NCBI GenBank assembly: GCA_009885275.1
Contig: VFKY01000252.1
Location: 1-10,838 of the forward strand
DNA length: 10,838 nucleotides
Source: Verrucomicrobiota bacterium
GTDB lineage: Bacteria; Verrucomicrobiota; Verrucomicrobiia; Verrucomicrobiales; Verrucomicrobiaceae
Direction: 5' to 3'
Shown here piece after piece: positions 6,191 through 10,838 of this stretch. Under the pieces are notes generated by a model. The model was given only the letters and a program-made list of their open reading frames with translations. It had not been told where the DNA came from and did not search any database. The first letter of the stretch is position 1, and each line of letters opens with the position of its first letter. Both the position numbers and the translations under genes were made by a program.

Positions 6191-6592
6191 ATGTCAGCCC
6201 CCCTTCGCATTCTTCATCATCGTGCCAGTGACATCAGCGTGAAGCAAAAGCTGGGGCCGTATGAGATTGAGTCGTTGATCTCGCCATCTGATGAAGCCGC
6301 AGGCACAGTTTACAGGGTGCGCATTGAACCGCATCAAAAGACGAGCGTCAGTTATCACAAGATCGCTGAGGAGTTTTACTATGTGCTGTCAGGAAGTGGC
6401 GCCGCTATTTTAAACGGCGAACCCTATGCGCTAGCAGAGGGCGATTTTCTTCGTCTCCCGCCTGGCACCACTCATGGATTTATCACCCAAGAGGAAGCGC
6501 TCGTGATGCTCGACATTCATACGCCGGGATCGCGCCCCGATCATGATGTCTATTTTGTCGGTGAAGCGCCGGATGGATTCACAGTAAAATAG
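6191..6592 (+). CDS. Small single-domain cupin protein
   Basis: A 133-residue protein consisting almost entirely of one cupin_2 beta-barrel. The first cupin motif is at 54-68 (SYHKIAEEFYYVLSG) and the second at 84-95 (GDFLRLPPGTTH). His56, Glu60 or Glu61 and His95 are in place to bind a metal, but the first His of the usual HxH pair is Ser54. Such proteins can be isomerases, dioxygenases or simple ligand-binding proteins, and the sequence does not decide which. There is no signal peptide. Start choice is uncertain: the ATG at 6191 has AGGGG almost directly before it, too close for a good ribosome site, and a GTG at 6239 would remove 16 weakly conserved residues and still leave the barrel complete. 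The gene converges with the universal stress protein gene, with 44 bp between stops and no clear terminator hairpin. Confidence 0.88.
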   Translation: MSAPLRILHHRASDISVKQKLGPYEIESLISPSDEAAGTVYRVRIEPHQKTSVSYHKIAEEFYYVLSGSGAAILNGEPYALAEGDFLRLPPGTTHGFITQEEALVMLDIHTPGSRPDHDVYFVGEAPDGFTVK

Positions 6593-6636
6593 AAGCGATG
6601 CCCTTGTGGCTATTTCACGATTGAACGGAAAGTATC

Positions 6637-7086
6637 TTAGGGTGTGACGTCATCACTTGGCACTACCAACACGGGGCAGTGAGCTCGTTTTAACACATCA
6701 TCAGTTACGCTGCCGATGAGTAAATTATAGATGGTGCTATGATGGTGTGAACCGAGAATAATCAAATCGGCTTGAAACTTCTTAGTTTCCGCGAGAACTG
6801 TGTCCACGCTAACATCTACCAATTGATGAACTGTAGCGCGAACTCCAAATTTGACCAAGGAGTCGCGCATTTCCAAAAGTTGAGCGTAGTGCCTTTGCAC
6901 GACTTCCGGCGATGGGGCATGCAGCATAGTCGGAGAGACGATTCCTACATCCACCACCACGCATTCTTTCGGCTCTACATGCAGGATGATCACCTGACTA
7001 TCAAAAGCCTTGGCAAGCATGTGTGCCTGTTTGAGCACTTTGAAAGTGAGATCGGAGAGGTCGACAAGAGCTACAATAGTTTTCAT
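6637..7086 (-). CDS. Universal stress protein (UspA family)
   Basis: A 149-residue single-domain UspA-type protein. It opens with the family's first strand, KTIVALVDLSD (2-12), and ends with DLIILGSHHHS (108-117), LLIGSV (122-127) and AHCPVLVVP (136-143). The ATP-binding pattern G-x2-G-x9-G-S/T is present as Gly112, x2, His115, x9, Gly125-Ser126, so the second Gly is replaced by His; nucleotide binding is likely but not certain. Members bind ATP or signal metabolic stress in the cytoplasm. The frame stays open upstream for 52 more codons to 7242, but those residues do not resemble the family, and the ATG at 7086 starts exactly at the first strand. It is divergent from the nitrilase-like gene across about 200 bp that should hold both promoters; I see no strong consensus there. 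Confidence 0.92.
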   Translation of the reverse strand: MKTIVALVDLSDLTFKVLKQAHMLAKAFDSQVIILHVEPKECVVVDVGIVSPTMLHAPSPEVVQRHYAQLLEMRDSLVKFGVRATVHQLVDVSVDTVLAETKKFQADLIILGSHHHSTIYNLLIGSVTDDVLKRAHCPVLVVPSDDVTP

Positions 7087-7285
7087 TGGGAACAGCCTAC
7101 TACTGAATCTCACCATAGGAAAGGTTGGTTTATGGTGCCGACGCAAAAAAATTGGAGACAGGCGATAATCGTTGAGGGAACCGTATGTCGAACTCACGCT
7201 GAGTGTTTTTGAAGTCGCCGCAACGATGAAAAGATCTGTCATGAATGCTTAAAATGGAAACTTATGAGCGTAATCATTCCGCACT

Positions 7286-8653
7286 ATGAAACTCATATTA
7301 AGATTTCTCCAATTCAGCGTTTTGGCGTTTGCCACGCATCTGCCTGTAGACGCTGCTGATACGGACTATCTGGGTTGGTCGATGGTAAGTCCGCGTGACG
7401 AGATTCGGCCGAAGTTTTCCAGTGATCCCAGGGGAAATGAGCAGGGTGCTAGAAGCTTGGTCATCACGCACGATCAACGGGAGGGGTTGGATGGATGGTT
7501 TCAAAAGTCGTTCACAGTGAACGGGGGTGACTTTTATCGCTTTCAAGTGATGCGTAAAACCAACAACGTAGCCATGCCACGTCGCAGTTGCTTGGTTCGC
7601 ATTTCATGGCAAAACGAAGCCGGCAACATGGTCCACGACGATGCTCCTCCGGAACACGCCGATACAAAACTGCCCATTCCTAGCGCCGAACCTGAGTATC
7701 CAACGGATGGTGTAACTGATGCGCAAGGGTGGACTGTTGTCGGCGGCATATACAAAAGCCCCGCCAAGGCGACACGCGCAATCATCGAGCTGCATCTGCA
7801 ATGGGCTCCTAGTGGATCTGTAGAATGGAGTGGAGCAGAGTTTGCAAAGACAAATCCTCCGATTGATCGCAAAGTGCGACTGGCCACTATTCACTACAAA
7901 CCCACGGGAAAATCGCCACGAGAGAACTGTGAAGAATATGCTGCGCTTATTGCTGAAGCGGCAAAAAGGAAGGCTGATATCGTCGTGCTCGGCGAAACTG
8001 TGCCATCTGTCGGAGTGAAGTTGAACTTGGAGGAAACTGCCGAAAAAATTCCAGGCCCCGCGACCGAGTATTTTGCTCAGCTTGCGAAACAGCATCATAC
8101 GCACATTGTGTTCAGCCTTTATGAACGGGACGCTCATCTCATTTACAATACCGCGGTACTACTGGGTCCGGAGGGCAATCTGATTGGCAAGTATCGTAAA
8201 GTATGTCTGCCACCTGGCGAGGCCGCTAAAGGCATTGCGCCAGGTAAAGACTATCCGGTATTCGACACTGCATTTGGCAAAGTTGGGATGATGGTCTGCT
8301 ATGACGGCTTCTTCCCGGAGGTTGCTCGTGAGCTAACGAAGCGTGGCGCGGAAATTATCGCTTGGCCCGTTTATGGTTGCAATCCTTTGCTGGCACAGGC
8401 TCGCGCATGTGAAAATCATGTCTATCTTGTCAGCAGTGCATTCATGGAGCCGAAACAAGGATGGATGATCTCTGCGATTTTTGATCACGGCGGGAAGCCA
8501 ATAGCGCAGGCTGAGAAATGGGGTGATGTGGTCATCGCCGAGGTCAGCTTGAATAAGCCCTATCACGGTCCCTACAATCTCGGGGACTTTCGCTCCATGG
8601 TTTCCCGTCATCGCCCGCCAGTGCTTGGTGAAATCACTCCCGACCCCAAATGA
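7286..8653 (+). CDS. Secreted carbon-nitrogen hydrolase (nitrilase superfamily) with N-terminal domain
   Basis: A 455-residue exported amidohydrolase. Residues 1-24 look like a Sec signal peptide (cleavage near VDA-A). Residues about 25-190 form an extra domain rich in aromatic and beta-strand pattern (for example WFQKSFTVNGGDFYRFQV), probably a carbohydrate-binding-like beta-sandwich; this is inference. The catalytic domain (about 196-450) has the nitrilase Glu-Lys-Cys set: Glu237 in LGET, Lys305 in GKYRKVCLPPGE with Glu312, and Cys338 in MMVCYDGFFPEV. It should hydrolyse an amide or carbamoyl bond outside the cytoplasmic membrane; the substrate is unknown. Most superfamily members are cytoplasmic single-domain enzymes of 250-350 residues, so the export signal and added domain set this one apart. 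The ATG at 7286 begins the signal peptide; no Shine-Dalgarno sequence is seen. It stands alone, divergent from the stress-protein gene. Confidence 0.92.
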   Translation: MKLILRFLQFSVLAFATHLPVDAADTDYLGWSMVSPRDEIRPKFSSDPRGNEQGARSLVITHDQREGLDGWFQKSFTVNGGDFYRFQVMRKTNNVAMPRRSCLVRISWQNEAGNMVHDDAPPEHADTKLPIPSAEPEYPTDGVTDAQGWTVVGGIYKSPAKATRAIIELHLQWAPSGSVEWSGAEFAKTNPPIDRKVRLATIHYKPTGKSPRENCEEYAALIAEAAKRKADIVVLGETVPSVGVKLNLEETAEKIPGPATEYFAQLAKQHHTHIVFSLYERDAHLIYNTAVLLGPEGNLIGKYRKVCLPPGEAAKGIAPGKDYPVFDTAFGKVGMMVCYDGFFPEVARELTKRGAEIIAWPVYGCNPLLAQARACENHVYLVSSAFMEPKQGWMISAIFDHGGKPIAQAEKWGDVVIAEVSLNKPYHGPYNLGDFRSMVSRHRPPVLGEITPDPK

Positions 8654-8832
8654 CACACATTCTACCGCCGAGTAGCTGTAGAACTTCGCGTGCTTCAAAA
8701 TTTTACCGCTGTCTCTTATTCGCAGCGTGAACGATCTGAGTTTGCATCATTCAACATACCCCACATCCTTCGTAACAGCATCGATGAATCATCTTGCTGA
8801 TGCGTGCTTACGATGGCATCAGACAAAACGTG

Positions 8833-9468
8833 ATGGACAAACAATCGAAAAAATCTAAAGGCAGCTTTCCTAAAACTGTGTTGTTCACCGTTTTTGTATT
8901 GTCCGGTGTTTCCGCTTTGATTTATCAAATGGTCTGGCAGCGCGCGTTGCTCACCATTTATGGAAGCAATGTGGAATCCGTGGCGATGGTGGTGATGGCG
9001 TTTCTCACAGGTTTGGGCATCGGTAGTCTCGTCGGAGGATCCATTTCAAAGTTCACGCGCTGGCCGCTGGTGGTGATATTTGCCGTGATCGAGCTTGGCA
9101 TCGGCGGCTACGGTCTTATTTCATTGTGGTTGTTTCACTGGTTTGGGGCGCTAACCGAAAATCTGGACACATGGCTCATCGGTGTGTTGGCGTTCGTCCT
9201 TATTTTTGTGCCAACTTTACTTATGGGATCAACGTTGCCATTACTTGTCGCGCATCAGGTGCGGACAATTAAGCATGTGGGCGGGGCGGTGAGCAGGCTA
9301 TATTTTGTCAACACACTCGGTGGCGCACTGGGTGCATTTCTTTCGGTCTATGTGGTGCTCGGCACTCTCGGTATGAACGGCGCGGTGAATCTGGCCGCAG
9401 GACTGAATGCAACAGTTGCTTTCGTCGTGCTGGTGACATGGATAATCTTGAGAGGGAGAGAGTCATGA
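8833..9468 (+). CDS. Six-helix membrane protein, first half of a fused spermidine-synthase-like protein
   Basis: A 211-residue integral membrane protein with six predicted helices (roughly 14-32, 48-72, 77-103, 113-140, 152-178 and 183-206). LSGVSALIYQMVWQR (23-37) and LYFVNTLGGALGAF (156-169) are signatures of the membrane part of fused MFS/spermidine synthase-like proteins. Here that part is a separate gene without the SAM-binding domain. Its stop TGA overlaps the ATG of the next gene (ATGA at 9465-9468), so the two are translationally coupled and probably form one complex. I chose the ATG at 8833 because it gives a short basic N-terminus before helix 1; in-frame alternatives are ATG at 8800 and TTG at 8794. 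The transported or modified substrate is unknown. Confidence 0.82.
   Translation: MDKQSKKSKGSFPKTVLFTVFVLSGVSALIYQMVWQRALLTIYGSNVESVAMVVMAFLTGLGIGSLVGGSISKFTRWPLVVIFAVIELGIGGYGLISLWLFHWFGALTENLDTWLIGVLAFVLIFVPTLLMGSTLPLLVAHQVRTIKHVGGAVSRLYFVNTLGGALGAFLSVYVVLGTLGMNGAVNLAAGLNATVAFVVLVTWIILRGRES
9452..9468 (+). promoter_or_regulatory. Ribosome binding site and ATGA start/stop overlap
   Basis: GAGGGAG (9452-9458) lies 6 bases before the ATG at 9465, a good Shine-Dalgarno match and the only clear one in the window. The ATG overlaps the TGA of the upstream gene in the form ATGA, which supports translational coupling and fixes the start of the downstream gene. Confidence 0.75.
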
Positions 9469-10838
9469 AGGAGCGATTAAAATTTCGAACCGCGTTGATC
9501 TGGTCCGCTCTCTCCGGATTTCTGGCACTGGCGTGGGAGATCGTCTGGAGTCGACTCTATAACTTTGCATCAGAATCTCGAGCCGAGGCGTTTGGGGCGA
9601 TGCTTGGTAGCTATCTGCTTGGTCTTGCTGCGGGTTCGTTACTCAGCATGCGCTGGCATGATGCACCTGATGCATCGCGAACGACGGTTGCCCGATGGAT
9701 CGCGATGGCGAACATAGTGGCGTTTCTCGTGTGCCCGCTCGCTTCGTGGATGGTGCTGAAGGTCTCCTGGTTTTGGACTCTTCCATTAGTGATGATCTGC
9801 GGCGGGTTACTCGGGCTTATTTTTCCACTCGTTTGTCACTGGGCGATTCCGCCGGATGAAAAATCGGGCGAGCGACTCTCGCAACTCTACGTCGCCAACA
9901 TTATCGGGTCTGGATTCGGAAGCCTGTTCACTGGTTTTGGTTTGATGGAATGGATGAGTGCAGCCTCGATTTCTGCGTTGCTGCTCGGAGTGGCATGGCT
10001 TTGGGCGGAGTCACTGGCATCATGGCGGATGAAGGCCGGGTTACGACTGGCCATGCTGCTGTGCATGCTGATGACGCCCATCTTATTCTCAGGTTTCTAT
10101 GAGCGGCTGCAATACAGGACGGCCTATCAACTTGGCATGAAGTTTGAGAGAGTTATAGAGAGTCGGCACGGCGTCATCTCGGTGGATACAAGCAAGGCGA
10201 TTTATGGCAACGGTGCCTACGACGGCGTGATCAGCACATCATTGGCGAAGAAGCCGTGGTTGGTCAGACCATTCCTGCTTTCCGCATTGCATGAGAAACC
10301 GGAAGAGATTCTTGAGATCGGTGTTTCCTCCGGTGCATGGACCCGCATTTTGGCAAGTCATCCACAGGTAAAAAAAGTGACCGCTATCGAGATCAGCGCG
10401 GGCTATCTCGATGTGGTGCGTTTTTATCCTGAGGTTTCCTCCATTCTCACTGATCCTAAGATTGAGATTATTGTCGATGACGGTCGCCGGTGGCTGCGGA
10501 AGCATCCAAATCGTAAGTTCGACGTCATTATGATGAACACCTCAATTCATTGGCGCGAATTTGCCACGGCCGTGCTCTCGAAGGAGGTTCTCGAGTTAGT
10601 CAAAGCCCATCTCAATCCTGACGGCATTGTCATGTGGAACTGCACCGGCTCGGGGCGCGCCGCGCGCACCGGGATGGAAGTGTTTCCCCACACGATGCTA
10701 GCCATCAACAACTGCATTGGCAGCCTTCAGCCCTTGAAGTTGGATAAGGAGAGATGGCGGCGCGTTCTCGAAGTCTATCACATTGATGGGGTGCCAGTGT
10801 TTGACCTCACCACCGATGAAGGGAAAAAGCAACTGGAG
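9465..10838 (+). CDS. Membrane-anchored spermidine-synthase-like protein (3' truncated)
   Basis: The frame is open from ATG 9465 to the window end, giving 458 residues without a stop. Residues 9-211 hold six or seven hydrophobic helices with LSGFLALAWEIVWSR (16-30) and QLYVANIIGSGFGS (140-153), so this half is homologous to the preceding gene product. Residues about 230-450 form a Rossmann domain of the spermidine synthase/methyltransferase type: EIGVSSG (284-290) as SAM-type glycine loop, AIEIS (307-311) with the acidic ribose-binding Glu309, and IIVDDGRRW (335-343). At FDVIMMNTS (352-360), Asn358 occupies the position where spermidine synthases have the catalytic Asp (IxxD), so aminopropyl transfer is doubtful and a methyltransferase or other role is possible. 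Overlap with the upstream gene indicates a joint function. The C-terminus is not in the window. Confidence 0.88.
   Translation, partial: MKERLKFRTALIWSALSGFLALAWEIVWSRLYNFASESRAEAFGAMLGSYLLGLAAGSLLSMRWHDAPDASRTTVARWIAMANIVAFLVCPLASWMVLKVSWFWTLPLVMICGGLLGLIFPLVCHWAIPPDEKSGERLSQLYVANIIGSGFGSLFTGFGLMEWMSAASISALLLGVAWLWAESLASWRMKAGLRLAMLLCMLMTPILFSGFYERLQYRTAYQLGMKFERVIESRHGVISVDTSKAIYGNGAYDGVISTSLAKKPWLVRPFLLSALHEKPEEILEIGVSSGAWTRILASHPQVKKVTAIEISAGYLDVVRFYPEVSSILTDPKIEIIVDDGRRWLRKHPNRKFDVIMMNTSIHWREFATAVLSKEVLELVKAHLNPDGIVMWNCTGSGRAARTGMEVFPHTMLAINNCIGSLQPLKLDKERWRRVLEVYHIDGVPVFDLTTDEGKKQLE

Noticed and set aside
6593..6636. Bidirectional terminator between the converging cupin and stress-protein genes
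   Set aside because: No stem of useful length with a flanking T-run was found in the 44 bases.
6772..7212. 146-codon plus-strand frame opposite the universal stress protein gene
   Set aside because: It is antisense to a clear family member and its translation is rich in His, Cys and Trp with no domain pattern.
7087..7242. N-terminal extension of the universal stress protein by 52 residues
   Set aside because: The added residues do not resemble a UspA domain or a signal peptide; the family's first beta strand starts right after the ATG at 7086.
7209..7255. Possible promoter (TTGAAG and TAAAAT) before the nitrilase-like gene
   Set aside because: The spacing between the two boxes is about 35 bases, far from the usual 16-18.
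7604..8137. 177-codon minus-strand frame inside the nitrilase-like gene
   Set aside because: It overlaps the catalytic domain coding sequence, which has complete motifs, and itself shows no coherent fold signals.

Overview
The window looks like a chromosomal segment of a Verrucomicrobia or closely related Planctomycetes-Verrucomicrobia-Chlamydiae bacterium. The main evidence is a two-gene operon of a secreted PSCyt1/DUF1549/DUF1553 protein followed by a Tat-exported DUF1501 protein, a pair that is abundant in this superphylum. GC-rich extragenic palindromes between genes and the near absence of Shine-Dalgarno sequences before most starts fit, but do not prove, this placement.

Layout: (1) bases 1-931 hold the tail of an unidentified gene and, 5 bp later, a cytoplasmic-type alpha/beta hydrolase (esterase D-like). 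(2) Bases 932-2004 are repeat-rich. Two directly repeated 117-118 bp elements, each an inverted pair of short hairpins, flank a small five-helix membrane protein gene on the minus strand. Two stem-loops lie just before the next gene. (3) Bases 2005-5980 hold the cytochrome-like/DUF1501 operon. (4) Bases 5981-6190 hold a composite palindrome of two inverted GTAG-headed REP-like hairpins and a third hairpin of the family seen in region 2. (5) Bases 6191-7086 hold a small cupin (+) and a universal stress protein (-), which converge. (6) Bases 7286-8653 hold a secreted nitrilase-superfamily amidohydrolase with an extra N-terminal domain. (7) Bases 8833-10838 hold two overlapping genes (ATGA). Together they resemble one fused membrane/spermidine-synthase-like protein split in two: a stand-alone six-helix half, then a second related membrane half joined to a Rossmann methyltransferase-like domain, cut by the window end.

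How they work together: clear functional coupling is visible only within two units, the PSCyt1-DUF1501 operon and the overlapping membrane/SpeE-like pair. The other genes are single and separated by repeats or by strand changes. I found no CRISPR array, tRNA, rRNA, integrase or transposase. The most unusual material is the set of extragenic palindromes, of two distinct architectures in one small window, and the split, internally duplicated SpeE-like pair with an Asn where the catalytic Asp of spermidine synthases is expected.
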